A stretch of 64,000 nt of DNA from NCBI RefSeq assembly GCF_029360645.1, contig NZ_JARDUA010000002.1, forward strand, positions 310,001 to 374,000, given 5' to 3'. Source of the stretch: Pontibacter litorisediminis. GTDB lineage: Bacteria; Bacteroidota; Bacteroidia; Cytophagales; Hymenobacteraceae. Below are positions 26,455 to 36,788 of the stretch, in pieces; position 1 is the stretch's first letter; each line of letters opens with the position of its first letter. The notes beneath the pieces are model-generated. The model ran no database searches, was not told the origin of the DNA, and saw only the letters and a program-made list of their open reading frames with translations. The translations under genes were made by a program, and so were the position numbers.

Positions 26455-28011
26455 ATGAAGAGCCTCCGCTCCGACAACTATAAGAAAGAATTTGTGACTA
26501 CCTTTCCCGGCGACGAGAGCGGCGACCTGACGCCCCGCCAGACGCCGGGCGTGCTCTACAGCAAAGCCATCCCCACGCCCGTGGAGAAAGCAACCCTGCT
26601 GGCCTGGTCTGATGAATTGGCCGCAGAGCTGGGGATCAAGAAGCCGGAAGAGCAGCAGGAGCTGGATATACTGGGCGGCAACCATGTGGCCGATGCCATG
26701 TATCCCTACGCCGCCTGCTACGCCGGCCACCAGTTTGGCGGCTGGGCCGGACAGTTGGGCGACGGCAGGGCCATTACCCTGGGCGAATGGCAAGCCCCGG
26801 AAGGAAAGATCTTCGAGCTGCAACTGAAAGGCGGTGGCCCTACGGCCTACTCCCGCCGCGCCGATGGCCGGGCGGTGCTGCGCTCTTCAGTGCGCGAGTA
26901 CCTGATGAGCGAAGCCATGCACTACCTGGGCATCCCGACCACCCGCGCCCTGAGCCTGGTGGCTACCGGCGAGCCCGTGCTGCGCGACATGTTCTACAAC
27001 GGCAACGCCGCCTACGAGCCCGGCGCCATCGTGCTGCGCGTGGCTCCGAGCTTTCTGCGTTTCGGCAACTTTGAGCTGCTGAACGCCCGCAAGGAGCACG
27101 AGCATCTGCGCCAGCTCGTGGACTGGACCATCAGCCGCTATTACCCCCACATCCAGGGGGAGGACAAGGTGATTACCTGGTTTAAGGAGGTAGTGGAGCG
27201 CACCGCCAGCCTGATGGTGGAGTGGCAGCGGGTAGGTTTTGTGCATGGCGTGATGAACACGGATAACATGTCCATACTTGGCCTCACGATAGACTATGGC
27301 CCCTACTCCTTCCTGGACGATTACGACCCTGACTTTACCCCGAACACCACCGACCTGCCGGGCAGAAGGTATGCCTTTGGCAAACAGCCCAGCATCGCTT
27401 ACTGGAACCTGGGTTGCCTGGCGGCAGCGTTGCTGCCTTTGGTGGATAAAGATCAGCTGCTGCCCGCCCTGGAAAGCTACAAGGAAGTATATTGGCGGAA
27501 GTACTATGCCATGATGGGCAACAAGCTGGGCCTGGATAAGCTTAAGAGCGGCGATACGGACCTGATCACGCAGTTTGAGCAGACGCTAGCCGCCCTCAAA
27601 CCCGACATGACGATCTTCTTCCAACTCCTCATAGACCTGCCGCTCTTTATGGGCAGTGCCCAGGAAGTGGCGGCATACTTTAAAGAGAGCCTCTACGATG
27701 AGCTTAGCGAAGAGCAGCAGCAGGCGCTGTATACTTTAATTGAGAAATACCTGGAGCGCCTCAACACGAATGCGATCACGCGCCAGGCCTCGCAGGAGTT
27801 GATGCGCAAAAATAACCCGCGCTTCATCCTTCGCAACTACCTGCTGCACCAAGCCATAGAGGAGCTGGAGAAAGGCGAAACGGCGCTCTTCGAGAAACTG
27901 CAGCAAGCGCTTCGGGAGCCATACTCCGATAAGTTCGACGAGTTCTTTGAGACAAGGCCGGGATGGGCTACGCAGAAGGCCGGCTGCTCGATGCTGTCGT
28001 GCAGTTCATAA
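26455..28011 (+). CDS. selO: SelO (YdiU) protein adenylyltransferase (AMPylator)
   Basis: The 518-residue pseudokinase-fold enzyme transfers AMP to Ser/Thr/Tyr of target proteins. Family hallmarks are YAACYAGHQFGGWAGQLGDGRA (near 81-102), ELQLKGGGPTAYSRRADGRAVLRSSVREYL, the catalytic segment GVMNTDNMSILGLTIDYGPY and the glycine-rich nucleotide region. The C-terminus ends in CSS, the position where some SelO proteins carry selenocysteine; here it is Cys (GCSMLSCSS). The length is normal. A terminator follows 14 bp after the stop. Confidence 0.95.
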   Translation: MKSLRSDNYKKEFVTTFPGDESGDLTPRQTPGVLYSKAIPTPVEKATLLAWSDELAAELGIKKPEEQQELDILGGNHVADAMYPYAACYAGHQFGGWAGQLGDGRAITLGEWQAPEGKIFELQLKGGGPTAYSRRADGRAVLRSSVREYLMSEAMHYLGIPTTRALSLVATGEPVLRDMFYNGNAAYEPGAIVLRVAPSFLRFGNFELLNARKEHEHLRQLVDWTISRYYPHIQGEDKVITWFKEVVERTASLMVEWQRVGFVHGVMNTDNMSILGLTIDYGPYSFLDDYDPDFTPNTTDLPGRRYAFGKQPSIAYWNLGCLAAALLPLVDKDQLLPALESYKEVYWRKYYAMMGNKLGLDKLKSGDTDLITQFEQTLAALKPDMTIFFQLLIDLPLFMGSAQEVAAYFKESLYDELSEEQQQALYTLIEKYLERLNTNAITRQASQELMRKNNPRFILRNYLLHQAIEELEKGETALFEKLQQALREPYSDKFDEFFETRPGWATQKAGCSMLSCSS

Positions 28012-28024
28012 AAGTATAAGTATA

Positions 28025-28068
28025 AACAAAGGCGGCTCCTGATACAGGGTGCCGCCTTTGTTGTTTTA
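28025..28068 (+). terminator. Intrinsic terminator after selO
   Basis: A perfect 12-bp stem AACAAAGGCGGC with its complement (28025-28036, 28051-28062) is followed by GTTTTA. Confidence 0.85.
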
Positions 28069-28197
28069 TCAGCTTTATACTTCAGGTTTTGAAAAAGAAT
28101 GAAGTATTATCTCAAACAGCGCTAGAGGTTCTCTTAAAATCTCCCTGTGCAAACCTCGAACAGGTCGTGCTCAAATGACACCTTACACCTTCTGAAC

Positions 28198-29727
28198 TCA
28201 CTCCTCCACAGGTTCCACTACTCCCTTGCTTATGATCTTCCCTTCTTTTAGCTGCAGCACCTTGTCCACCGATTCAGGAATTTCTTCCTGGTAGTGGGTG
28301 ACGTACACCAGTGTTGTGCTGCTGTGCGTGCAGATAGCCTCCAGCAGCTGTTTAAAGTATAACTTCTGGTGCTGGTCCATCCCCTGGCAAGGCTCATCCA
28401 AAATCAGCAGCGGCGGATTTTTGACAAGGGCCCTGGCCAGCAGGCACACCCGCTGCACACTCACAGGAACATGTTTCAGGAGCTTGTCTGATTCCTGCTC
28501 CATGCCCAAAAGTTTCATCCAGCGTCGGGCTTTTTCGGCATTAGCAGCCTCGCCCGGGCGAACGAGGCCCAGTGTATCATAGAAGCCTGACTCCACCACC
28601 TCCAGGCACGTACAGTTGTCAGGAAAGTACTGGAACAGCTCCGGAGACACAAACCCAATTCTTTTCTTAATGTCCCAGATGCTTTCACCGCTACCCCTTT
28701 GGCGGTCGAATAGTATGATTTTCTTAGCGTAGGCCTGCGGGTTATCACCCGTAATAAGGCTAAGTAGCGTAGACTTACCGGCGCCGTTATGCCCCAGCAG
28801 TGCCCAGCGGTCGCCTTGCCTTATCCGCCAGTTTATACTATCCAACACCAGCTTATCGCCATACTTGATCGACACATCTGTCAGCTGCACCACTGTACCG
28901 CATTGTACGGACGGATCGGGAGAAAACAGCTCCTGCAGCTCCTGCTTGGCTATGGTAACTACAGGAAAGATTTTTGCCTGCAGGGGCATGTAGGCTTCTT
29001 GCAGTACAGCCGCCGCGATTTGCCTTTCTTCCACCACCGCCACATGCGTTATGCCTCCCGGTATCTCCGTTGCGGAAGTTGTCATGACCACTGTTATACC
29101 TGAGGCAATGACTTGGTTAATGACGTCGCTGAAAGAAGCGCGCGACTCCACATCCAGCCCCGTTAGCGGATAGTCGAGGAGCAGCAGGCTGGGGTTCCGC
29201 AGCAGTGCAGCAGCAACAAGTAACCGCTTGGTTTCCCCATTCGACAGCTTGATCAACTCTTTCTCCAGCAGATCTCCCAACCTGAAGGTATGAATAACCT
29301 GGTCGTAGGTCCAGACAGCCGGAGTAGTGGTGGCCGGCTTTATCTCCGCTAGATACGTTTTAACTTGCGGGGCATCCTCGGAGTCACGGGCATGATAGCG
29401 TTGCTGGTAGTAAAACTCGGTGGCATTAGATGATAGGTTCCGGAAGTTGTGCTTCTGCATAACCTCTGCCACCAGATCGGAATATGTGAAGGGCAACTTC
29501 TGTTGAGGATTCTCCTTCAGATAGTCCTCGTAATACGCTTGCCGCACGCTTCCCTGTGTTACATTATACTTACCGGCAATGGTTTGCAACAAATCTGTTG
29601 CCCCCTCCCCTGTTAAGGCCCAATGCTCGCCTTTGTTAACCGCAAAGCTCAGGTTTTGGAATAGCTGCTGGTTTAAATAGCGAACGGTGATGCTGTCGAG
29701 GCTAAGAATAATAGGTGATGTGGGCAT
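28198..29727 (-). CDS. Twin-cassette ABC ATPase, ModF/PhrA-like, both cassettes incomplete
   Basis: The 509-residue soluble protein has two nucleotide-binding domains. In the first (about 8-250) the Walker A position reads GEGATDLLQ and lacks GKS/T, and Walker B is LLLLDYP, so it probably does not hydrolyse ATP, although a signature-like LSNGETKR is present. The second (about 275-505) has an intact Walker A GHNGAGKST and Walker B LLILDEP, but its signature region reads VPVSVQRV. Paired head to tail, the intact parts could form one working site. No membrane domains are present. The layout resembles E. coli ModF, of the molybdate locus, which would suit the nearby cofactor genes, but this is inference. 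I chose the ATG at 29727; the frame extends to 29787. Confidence 0.75.
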   Translation of the reverse strand: MPTSPIILSLDSITVRYLNQQLFQNLSFAVNKGEHWALTGEGATDLLQTIAGKYNVTQGSVRQAYYEDYLKENPQQKLPFTYSDLVAEVMQKHNFRNLSSNATEFYYQQRYHARDSEDAPQVKTYLAEIKPATTTPAVWTYDQVIHTFRLGDLLEKELIKLSNGETKRLLVAAALLRNPSLLLLDYPLTGLDVESRASFSDVINQVIASGITVVMTTSATEIPGGITHVAVVEERQIAAAVLQEAYMPLQAKIFPVVTIAKQELQELFSPDPSVQCGTVVQLTDVSIKYGDKLVLDSINWRIRQGDRWALLGHNGAGKSTLLSLITGDNPQAYAKKIILFDRQRGSGESIWDIKKRIGFVSPELFQYFPDNCTCLEVVESGFYDTLGLVRPGEAANAEKARRWMKLLGMEQESDKLLKHVPVSVQRVCLLARALVKNPPLLILDEPCQGMDQHQKLYFKQLLEAICTHSSTTLVYVTHYQEEIPESVDKVLQLKEGKIISKGVVEPVEE

Positions 29728-29950
29728 AATGAGTGTCTTTTTGCTTTTGCTGCCGTAGTTGCGGTTCACCCTGAGTCTTACGAGCAACTTGCTGCATAAC
29801 TGGACTGGGTGCGCTTAAGACCAAGAGGCTAATTTTCCTGGTCAGGCAGTTTAGCTTTCTGAAGTATAGCTGTTATACTTCCTGTTGTTGATTAGGCTTT
29901 TTTCAGTAGATATTCTCTCCGAATAAGGCAATGCCTTCTCCTGTAAAATA

Positions 29951-29982
29951 AAAATCCCCGCCCGACATGCATCCGGCGGAGA
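29951..29982 (-). terminator. Intrinsic terminator of the ilv operon
   Basis: On the minus strand CTCCGCC pairs with GGCGGGG (one G-T pair) across an 11-13 base loop, followed by ATTTTTATTTT. It lies 26-57 bp past the ilvA stop. The remainder of the 29728-30007 spacer shows nothing further. Confidence 0.75.
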
Positions 29983-30007
29983 CTTATATTTTCAGGTAGT
30001 GGTTGGT

Positions 30008-31279
30008 TTACACCAGCAGATTCAGGAAGTCCTGCTTACCGTTCAGGTATTCGTAGGCAAAACCCTCTTCGGCCATGCGGTGCTTGATGTTCTCCACATC
30101 GTGCGGCTGTTTTACCTCGATGCCGATAAAAACAGGGCCTTTTTCCTTGTTGTTCTTCTTGATGTACTGGAAATGGATGATGTCGTCGCCAGGGTCTAGC
30201 ACCTGGTTCATGAATGTACGGAGGGCACCGGGCTTCTGGTTGAAGGTCACCATGAAGTAGTGTTTCAAACCCTGGTGCTGCATGGCCCGCTCCTTGATAT
30301 CCTCCATGCGGGTGATATCGTTGTTGCTGCCACTGATCACGCAGACCACGTTCTTTCCGGCGATTTTATCAGCATACGTTTTCAGTACCGACACCGTAAG
30401 CGTACCCGCCGGCTCCAATACGATTCCCTCCTCGTTGTACATCTTCAGGAGGTCTTCGCAAACCTGACCTTCCGGCACCAGCACAATGTCGTCCAGCAGT
30501 TCCCGACACAGCTCATAGGTCAGCTCACCCGGGCATTTCACCGCGGCCCCATCCACGAAGCTATCTATGCTTTCCAGCGCCTGCCGCCTGTCCTCCCGGA
30601 TAGAGGTATACATGGAGGGCGCCCCCATGGGCTGCACGCCCACGATCTTTGTTTTCGGGCTCAATTGCTTGAACACGCTGGCCACTCCGGATGCCAAACC
30701 GCCCCCGCCTATCGGCACAAAGCAGTAATCGATGTCGAAGGTAGCGTCCTGCAGCACCTCCAAGCCCACCGTTGCCTGCCCCTCTACAATGGCCATGTCG
30801 TCGAAGGGGTGAATAAAGGTGGCGCCGTGGCTATCGCATAAATCCTTGGCGGCGGCATAAGCCTCGTCGTACGTGTTGCCGGTAAGCACCACCTCCACCT
30901 TATCCTTTCCGAAAAGCCGCACCTTGCCCACCTTTTGGGCGGGTGTGTTGGCAGGCATAAAGATGTAGCCTTTAATACCGAGCAGCTGGCAGGCATAGGC
31001 CACTCCCTGAGCATGGTTGCCGGCGCTGGCGCACACTATCTCCCGCTCTACCTGCTGGGCAGAAAGCGTAGAAATCTTGTTGTATGCCCCCCTGATCTTG
31101 TAGGAGCGCACGATCTGCAGGTCCTCGCGTTTCAGGTAAATGTCGGCACCATAGGTCTGAGAAAGCCAGTGGTTCTGCAACAGGGGCGTCTTGTAGATCA
31201 CCCCCCTCAAATTCATCGCCGCCCGCTGCACCCTCTCCAGGGCTACGACGGTATTCTCTAAAGCTACATCTTTATCCAT
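30008..31279 (-). CDS. ilvA: IlvA, threonine dehydratase (biosynthetic)
   Basis: The 423-residue PLP enzyme deaminates threonine to 2-oxobutanoate, the first step towards isoleucine. The PLP lysine is Lys61 (VRSYKIRGAYNK). SAGNHAQGVAYA and the phosphate loop GGGGLASG are present. The C-terminal part (about 335-423, with KHYFMVTFNQKPGALRTF) is a single ACT-like regulatory domain, shorter than the double domain of E. coli IlvA. It is the last gene of the ilv operon, 8 bp after ilvC. Confidence 0.95.
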   Translation of the reverse strand: MDKDVALENTVVALERVQRAAMNLRGVIYKTPLLQNHWLSQTYGADIYLKREDLQIVRSYKIRGAYNKISTLSAQQVEREIVCASAGNHAQGVAYACQLLGIKGYIFMPANTPAQKVGKVRLFGKDKVEVVLTGNTYDEAYAAAKDLCDSHGATFIHPFDDMAIVEGQATVGLEVLQDATFDIDYCFVPIGGGGLASGVASVFKQLSPKTKIVGVQPMGAPSMYTSIREDRRQALESIDSFVDGAAVKCPGELTYELCRELLDDIVLVPEGQVCEDLLKMYNEEGIVLEPAGTLTVSVLKTYADKIAGKNVVCVISGSNNDITRMEDIKERAMQHQGLKHYFMVTFNQKPGALRTFMNQVLDPGDDIIHFQYIKKNNKEKGPVFIGIEVKQPHDVENIKHRMAEEGFAYEYLNGKQDFLNLLV

Positions 31280-31287
31280 ACTACTGA

Positions 31288-32328
31288 TTACTTGGAGCGG
31301 AGCTTACGCACCGTTGCTCCTGTTTGCCATAATTCTGATTCGCGTATCTCTGCCAGTTCTGCCTCCAGTTCCTGGCGGTATCCCGGTGTAGAGCCGCGCT
31401 GAATGGTGCGCTCCGCCTCTTTGCCGGAGGCCACGCTGTCGTACAGCTCGTTGAGCACCGGCAGTGTGGCTTCTCTGAACTTGCCTTTCCAATCCAGGGC
31501 ACCACGCTGGGCCGTTACCGAGCAGTTGGAGAACATCCAGTCCATGCCGTTTTCGCCTACCAGCGGCACTAGGCTTTGGGTTAGCTCTTCCACGGTTTCG
31601 TTGAAAGCCTCTGACGGCGAGTGGCCACGCTGACGCAGCACCTGGTACTGTGCCTCAATGATACCGGCCAGGGCACCCATCAACACGCCACGCTCGCCTG
31701 TCAGGTCGCTGTATACTTCTTTTTTAAAGTCTGTCTCGAACAGGTAACCCGAACCAATGCCGATGCCCATCGCCACAGCCTTCTCATAGGCTTTGCCGGT
31801 GGCATCCTGGTACACAGCGAAAGAAGAGTTAAGGCCGCCACCGCTCAGGAATAGCCTGCGCAGGCTCGTGCCGCTGCCTTTCGGGGCCGCCAGAATCACA
31901 TCCACGTCGGCAGGCGGCACTATGCTCGTGTGCTCCTTAAACGTGATGCCGAAGCCGTGTGAGAAGTAGAGCGCTTTGCCTGGCTTCAGCCTTTCCTTCA
32001 GGGTTGGCCACACGGCAATCTGGCCGGCATCCGACAGCAGGTTGGCGATGATGGTGCCGCGCTCAGCCGCTTCCTCGATCGAGAAAAGGGTTTCGCCCTC
32101 TACCCATCCGTCGCTTTTTGCTTTCTCCCAGGAGGCCGAATCCTGGCGCTGGCCCACAATCACGTTAAAGCCGTTGTCTCTCAGGTTCAGTGCCTGGCCC
32201 GGGCCCTGCACGCCATAACCGATCACGGCGATCACCTCGTCTTTCAGCACTTCGCGTGCCTTTGCTAGCGGAAATTCGTCGCGGGTGATAACGGTTTCGT
32301 CTACTCCTCCAAAATTGATAGTTGCCAT
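31288..32328 (-). CDS. ilvC: IlvC, ketol-acid reductoisomerase (class I)
   Basis: The 346-residue enzyme isomerises and reduces acetolactate and acetohydroxybutyrate. The NADPH motif is VIGYGVQGPGQALNLRDNG with phosphate-binding residues in GQRQDSASWEKA. Metal ligands lie in YSDLTGERGVLMGALAGIIEAQY (Asp/Glu) and in the C-terminal domain ETVEELTQSL. The short single C-terminal domain marks it as class I. It sits between ilvN (143-bp gap) and ilvA (8 bp). Confidence 0.96.
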   Translation of the reverse strand: MATINFGGVDETVITRDEFPLAKAREVLKDEVIAVIGYGVQGPGQALNLRDNGFNVIVGQRQDSASWEKAKSDGWVEGETLFSIEEAAERGTIIANLLSDAGQIAVWPTLKERLKPGKALYFSHGFGITFKEHTSIVPPADVDVILAAPKGSGTSLRRLFLSGGGLNSSFAVYQDATGKAYEKAVAMGIGIGSGYLFETDFKKEVYSDLTGERGVLMGALAGIIEAQYQVLRQRGHSPSEAFNETVEELTQSLVPLVGENGMDWMFSNCSVTAQRGALDWKGKFREATLPVLNELYDSVASGKEAERTIQRGSTPGYRQELEAELAEIRESELWQTGATVRKLRSK

Positions 32329-32471
32329 TGGTTTAATTTGTTTTAAGGTTGGTTTATACTTTTGATGAAAGACTGCTTGACAAAGGACAAAAGACTAGTA
32401 GAGACCGGTGCTTTATACTTCCCGATTGTATTGTCTTTTATCATAAAATCCTTTGTCTATTGTCTAAAAAA

Positions 32472-33080
32472 CTACATGGTAAAAACTTTCTCGCGGCTGC
32501 TCAGGTACTCGTTCTCCACCACCTCGTCGCCAGGCTCGCTTTGCTCGAACTCCTGCAGTTTGCGGTGGAAGCCGTCGCTGTCTTTGATGATAGCGATGCG
32601 GGCGCTGCGCACAAACTCGATCAGCCCGTAAGGCTCCAGCACTTTGATCAGCTTGTCTGTCTCTTCGCGCTGGCCGGTGGTCTCGAAGACAGTATAGTCC
32701 TTGCGGATCACCACGGCGCGGGCACCGTTCTCCCGCAGCAGGCGCTCCACGACGGCACGCTCGGCAATCACATCGGTAGGCACTTTGTAGAGTGCCATCT
32801 CCTGCCAAATCACGTCCTGGTTGGTGTTGAAGTATACTTTCAGCACGCCCACCTGCTTCTCTATCTGCCCGGCTATCTTACGCACCACTTCAGCTGTCTC
32901 ATTGATCACAATATTGAAGCGGTGAATGCCTTCGATCTCGGAAGGTGAGGTGTTGAGGCTTTCCACGTTGATTTTTCTCCGGGAGAAGATGATGGAAACG
33001 CGGGTCAGGAGCCCGATGTGGTTCTCGGTGTAAACCGTGATGTTGAACTCCTGCTTGTCGGTTTGGGTCTCGTTACGCAT
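32472..33080 (-). CDS. ilvN: IlvN/IlvH, acetolactate synthase small (regulatory) subunit
   Basis: The 202-residue protein begins with an ACT domain (NITVYTENHIGLLTRVSIIFSRR), which binds the feedback inhibitor valine. A C-terminal ALS_ss domain follows, with VIAERAVVERLLRENGARAV and VFETTGQREETDKLI. It associates with the IlvB product to raise activity and confer feedback control. It starts 23 bp after the ilvB stop. Confidence 0.93.
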   Translation of the reverse strand: MRNETQTDKQEFNITVYTENHIGLLTRVSIIFSRRKINVESLNTSPSEIEGIHRFNIVINETAEVVRKIAGQIEKQVGVLKVYFNTNQDVIWQEMALYKVPTDVIAERAVVERLLRENGARAVVIRKDYTVFETTGQREETDKLIKVLEPYGLIEFVRSARIAIIKDSDGFHRKLQEFEQSEPGDEVVENEYLSSREKVFTM

Positions 33081-33103
33081 ACTTATACTTGTTTATGCGG
33101 CTA

Positions 33104-34837
33104 CTATTTAAGCCTGATTTCGCTTACACTACAGCCCTGCGGCACCATCGGAAACACGTTGTTTTCCTTGGTTACCATCACTTCTAACAGGAAAGATCCC
33201 TTGTGCGACAGCATCTCCTGCAGCGCCGTTCGTAGCTCCTCTCTTCTGTTGATGCTCTTGCCGCTGATGCCGTAGCCGCTGGCCACCTTTACAAAGTCCG
33301 GGCTGGTGATGTCTACAAAAGAGTAGCGGCGCTCGTGAAACAGCTCCTGCCACTGCCGCACCATGCCCAGGAACCGGTTGTTGAGGATCAAGATCTTCAC
33401 CTCGGCACCGCTCTGCATGATGGTGCCCAGCTCCTGCAGGGTCATCTGAAAACCACCATCGCCGATCACAGCCACCACCGTTCTTTCCGGTGCGCCGAAT
33501 TTGGCGCCAATGGCAGCCGGCAGGGCAAAGCCCATGGTGCCCAGGCCACCGCTGGTGATATTGCTGCGGGTATGGTTCAGCTTGGCATAGCGGCAGGCCA
33601 CCATCTGGTGCTGCCCCACATCCGATACTACAATCGCCTCCCCGGAGGTCAGCTCGTTCAGCTGCTGCATTACCTCTCCCATGGTCATCTCCTCGGAGGT
33701 CGGGAAAAGCTCCTCCTGTATCACCGCCTCAATTTCTTGGTCGTTATACTTGCGGAACAGCGCTAGCCACTCCCGATGCTCTTTTGCCTCCACCAACTCA
33801 GTCAGCAGCGGGAGCGTTTCCTTGCAGTCGCCCCACACCGGCACGGCTACCGGCACGTTCTTGCCTATCTCCGTAGGATCAATGTCCAGGTGCACGATTT
33901 TAGCCTGTTTGGCATACTTGTCCAGCCGGCCGGTTACGCGGTCATCGAAGCGCATGCCGATGGCGATGAGTACATCGCACTCGTTGGTGAGCACGTTGGG
34001 GCCATAATTGCCGTGCATGCCCAGCATGCCCACGTTCTGCGGGTGGTCGCTCGGCAAGGCGCCCGTACCCATAATGGTCCAGGCGGCCGGAATGCCGCTC
34101 TTCTCCACGAAGGCCTTAAACTCTCTTTCTGCCGCACCCAGCATGACGCCCTGGCCCCAAAGTATAAATGGCTTCTGTGCCTGGTTGATCAGCTCGGCAG
34201 CCTGCGCGATGTACGCGTGCCGCACGGTTGGCTTAGGCTTATAACTGCGGATATGCTTGCAGGGCTGGTAGCCGGTATAGTCGAAAGGCTGCAGTTGGGC
34301 GTTCTTGGTGATGTCGATCAGCACCGGCCCCGGGCGACCGCTCCGGGCTATGTAGAAAGCCTTGGCTAATACCTCCGGTATCTCATTCGCATCTGTTACT
34401 TGGTAGTTCCATTTTGTAACCGGAGTGGTGATGTTGAGGATGTCCGTTTCCTGAAAGGCATCTGTGCCCAACAAATGCGCGAATACCTGCCCCGTAATGC
34501 AAACTAAGGGCGTGCTGTCGATCTGAGCATCAGCCAGTCCGGTTACCAGGTTGGTGGCGCCGGGCCCGCTGGTGGCAAACACCACGCCTACCTTACCCGA
34601 GGAGCGTGCGTATCCCTGCCCGGCATGGATGCCCCCCTGCTCATGGCGCACCAGCACATGGTTCAGTTTGTCGGTATAGTCATACAGGGCATCATACACG
34701 GGCATGATGGCTCCACCGGGGTAGCCGAAGACGGTATCCACCTTCTCTTCGAGCAGGGCAAATATAACGGCCTCCGCTCCTGATATCGTTTTAACCTCCT
34801 CAGGCAACGCTGTGGTTTGTTTCTCTTTCGTTAACAT
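33104..34837 (-). CDS. ilvB: IlvB, acetolactate synthase large (catalytic) subunit
   Basis: The 577-residue thiamine-diphosphate enzyme makes acetolactate and acetohydroxybutyrate from pyruvate and 2-oxobutanoate. The activating glutamate is in [21 protein letters not shown]. The FAD-binding region follows ([11 protein letters not shown]), and the ThDP motif is [29 protein letters not shown], given here in part for identification. The length is normal. The start lies 37 bp inside the 3' end of ilvD, so the two are translationally coupled. Confidence 0.96.
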   Translation of the reverse strand: MLTKEKQTTALPEEVKTISGAEAVIFALLEEKVDTVFGYPGGAIMPVYDALYDYTDKLNHVLVRHEQGGIHAGQGYARSSGKVGVVFATSGPGATNLVTGLADAQIDSTPLVCITGQVFAHLLGTDAFQETDILNITTPVTKWNYQVTDANEIPEVLAKAFYIARSGRPGPVLIDITKNAQLQPFDYTGYQPCKHIRSYKPKPTVRHAYIAQAAELINQAQKPFILWGQGVMLGAAEREFKAFVEKSGIPAAWTIMGTGALPSDHPQNVGMLGMHGNYGPNVLTNECDVLIAIGMRFDDRVTGRLDKYAKQAKIVHLDIDPTEIGKNVPVAVPVWGDCKETLPLLTELVEAKEHREWLALFRKYNDQEIEAVIQEELFPTSEEMTMGEVMQQLNELTSGEAIVVSDVGQHQMVACRYAKLNHTRSNITSGGLGTMGFALPAAIGAKFGAPERTVVAVIGDGGFQMTLQELGTIMQSGAEVKILILNNRFLGMVRQWQELFHERRYSFVDITSPDFVKVASGYGISGKSINRREELRTALQEMLSHKGSFLLEVMVTKENNVFPMVPQGCSVSEIRLK

Positions 34838-36518
34838 GAGCTTCCTCTAAATCGGTTATACATCCGTTGCTGGCGTCGCTTACAGTTCGCCTGTACTTCA
34901 GCAGCACCCCCTGCTTTACCTCAGCCGCTGGCCTTTGCCAGCTGTCGCGGCGCAGCTGCAGCAGCGTTTCGTCCACATGCAGGTGAATGGAGTTGGTGGT
35001 GGCGTCCAGGGTGATCAGGTCTCCGTTTTCCACCAGCGCGATGGTGCCGCCGTCGTAGGCCTCGGGGCAAACATGGCCGATAACGAAGCCATGCGTGCCT
35101 CCCGAGAAGCGGCCATCTGTTATCAGGGCAACCTTGTCTCCCAGGCCGGCGCCCATGATGGCAGAGGTTGGCTTCAGCATCTCCGGCATGCCGGGCCCGC
35201 CTTTTGGGCCGACGTAGCGGATGACGACCACCTGCCCGGCTTTGATCTTGCCCAGGGTGATACCCTCGTTTAGTTCTTCCTCAGAGTCAAACACGATGGC
35301 CGGCCCTTCGAACTTGAGTCCCTCCTTTCCGGATATTTTCGCCACGGCGCCTTTGGGAGCCAAGTTGCCGTAGAGCGTCTGGATGTGTCCGTCTGCCTTG
35401 ATTGGGTTGGACAGCGGGCGCAGTAGGTCCTGCTCCTCACCCAGCGGTTTTATCTCGGCCAGGTTCTCGGCCACCGTCTGCCCCGTTACGGTCATCAGGT
35501 CTCCCGTCAGCAGGCCTTCGTCCAGCAGAGTGCGCATCACGGCAGGCACGCCACCCAAGGCAGAGAGGTCCTCCATCAGGTACTTGCCGCTTGGCTTCAG
35601 GTCGGCCAGCACCGGTACCCGGTTGCTCACCTCCTGAAAATCCTGCAAGGTCAGTTTCACGCCGGCCGCATGCGCAATGGCGATCAGGTGCAGCACGGCG
35701 TTCGTCGAACCTCCCAGCACCGTGATCAGGACCAGCGCATTTTCGAAAGCTTCGCGCACCAGGATGTCCCTTGGTTTGATGTCACGCTCCAAGAGGCGCA
35801 GCAGGTACTGGCCTGTTGTGAGGCACTCCTGTTTCTTTTCAGCGCTGATGGCCGGCGAAGAGGAAGAGAACGGAATGGACATGCCCAGCGCCTCGGCAGC
35901 GGAGGCCATGGTATTAGCTGTATACATGCCGCCGCAGGCACCCGGCCCCGGGCAGGCGTTTCGGATGATGCCTCTGTAGTCTTCGTCGGAGATGGCACCG
36001 TTCAGCTTTTTGCCGTAGGCCTCGAAGCAGGAGACGATGTTGAGCTTCTGCCCTTTAAAATCGCCGCCCTTGATCGTGCCACCATACACCATCAGCGCCG
36101 GCCGGTTCAGGCGTGCCATTGCCATCAGCGAACCAGGCATGTTCTTATCGCAGCCCACCACGCAGGCCAGGGCGTCGTAGTTGTGCGCCCCGGTGATGGT
36201 CTCGATGGAATCGGCAATCACCTCGCGGGACACCAGGGAGTAGCGCATGCCTGGCGTGCCGTTGGTGATGCCGTCGCTCACGCCAATGGTGTTAAAGCGC
36301 AGCCCCACCATCCCGAGCTGGTTCACGCCCTGTTTCACCTCGTCGGCCAGGCCATTGAGGTGCATGTTACATGTGTTGCCGTCGAAACCAGTGGAGCAGA
36401 TACCCACAAAAGGTTTGCCCAGGTCTTCTTCCGACAGGCCCGAGCCGATCAGCATGGCCTGAGAAGCCGGGAGGCTCTCGTCCTGGGTGTAGAGGCGGCT
36501 GTATTTGTTTAATGCCAT
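34800..36518 (-). CDS. ilvD: IlvD, dihydroxy-acid dehydratase
   Basis: The 572-residue iron-sulfur enzyme dehydrates the dihydroxy acids to the 2-oxo acids of valine and isoleucine. The cluster cysteines fit [25 protein letters not shown] and [19 protein letters not shown]. The C-terminal domain has [21 protein letters not shown]. The 3' end overlaps ilvB by 38 bp. It is the second gene of the operon, after an unusual 270-bp gap from ilvE. Confidence 0.96.
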   Translation of the reverse strand: MALNKYSRLYTQDESLPASQAMLIGSGLSEEDLGKPFVGICSTGFDGNTCNMHLNGLADEVKQGVNQLGMVGLRFNTIGVSDGITNGTPGMRYSLVSREVIADSIETITGAHNYDALACVVGCDKNMPGSLMAMARLNRPALMVYGGTIKGGDFKGQKLNIVSCFEAYGKKLNGAISDEDYRGIIRNACPGPGACGGMYTANTMASAAEALGMSIPFSSSSPAISAEKKQECLTTGQYLLRLLERDIKPRDILVREAFENALVLITVLGGSTNAVLHLIAIAHAAGVKLTLQDFQEVSNRVPVLADLKPSGKYLMEDLSALGGVPAVMRTLLDEGLLTGDLMTVTGQTVAENLAEIKPLGEEQDLLRPLSNPIKADGHIQTLYGNLAPKGAVAKISGKEGLKFEGPAIVFDSEEELNEGITLGKIKAGQVVVIRYVGPKGGPGMPEMLKPTSAIMGAGLGDKVALITDGRFSGGTHGFVIGHVCPEAYDGGTIALVENGDLITLDATTNSIHLHVDETLLQLRRDSWQRPAAEVKQGVLLKYRRTVSDASNGCITDLEEAHVNERETNHSVA

Positions 36519-36575
36519 TGTTTTAAGGTGGTTAGAGGTAAGCCAACGCGCTCCGGGGAGGGCACTGGTTACGGA

Positions 36576-36782
36576 TTAATTTCTTGTTTGCCAGGGCATA
36601 GAAGCTGCCACACCATGGCTCCTGCATTGCAAGTTCAGACATCTTGCCAGCAAGCTGAGGCCATCTTTCGCTGTTTCCGTACTTTCTGACGCATGGTCTA
36701 AAAAGACCAACAACCTGATTATCAGCAAGAATAAACCCACAGCATTACCATCTCTAACCTGCCGATTTATACTTTGCAGCAT
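36576..36782 (-). other. Leader-like ORF in the ilvE-ilvD gap
   Basis: A 68-codon frame starts 7 bp after the ilvE stop. Its first third contains VGLFLLIIRLLVFL, rich in Leu and Ile codons, and a 6-bp hairpin (36694-36709, TGGTCT with AGACCA) overlaps the end of this run. The rest (DHASESTETAKDG...) does not look like a conserved protein, and no U-tract terminator is present. It may be a regulatory or remnant leader. The evidence is too weak to call a gene. Confidence 0.3.
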
Positions 36783-36788
36783 GGAAAC

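Noticed and set aside
36576..36782. Third ilv attenuator
   Set aside because: The Leu/Ile-rich run and hairpin are suggestive but there is no U-tract terminator, so I list it only as a leader-like ORF.
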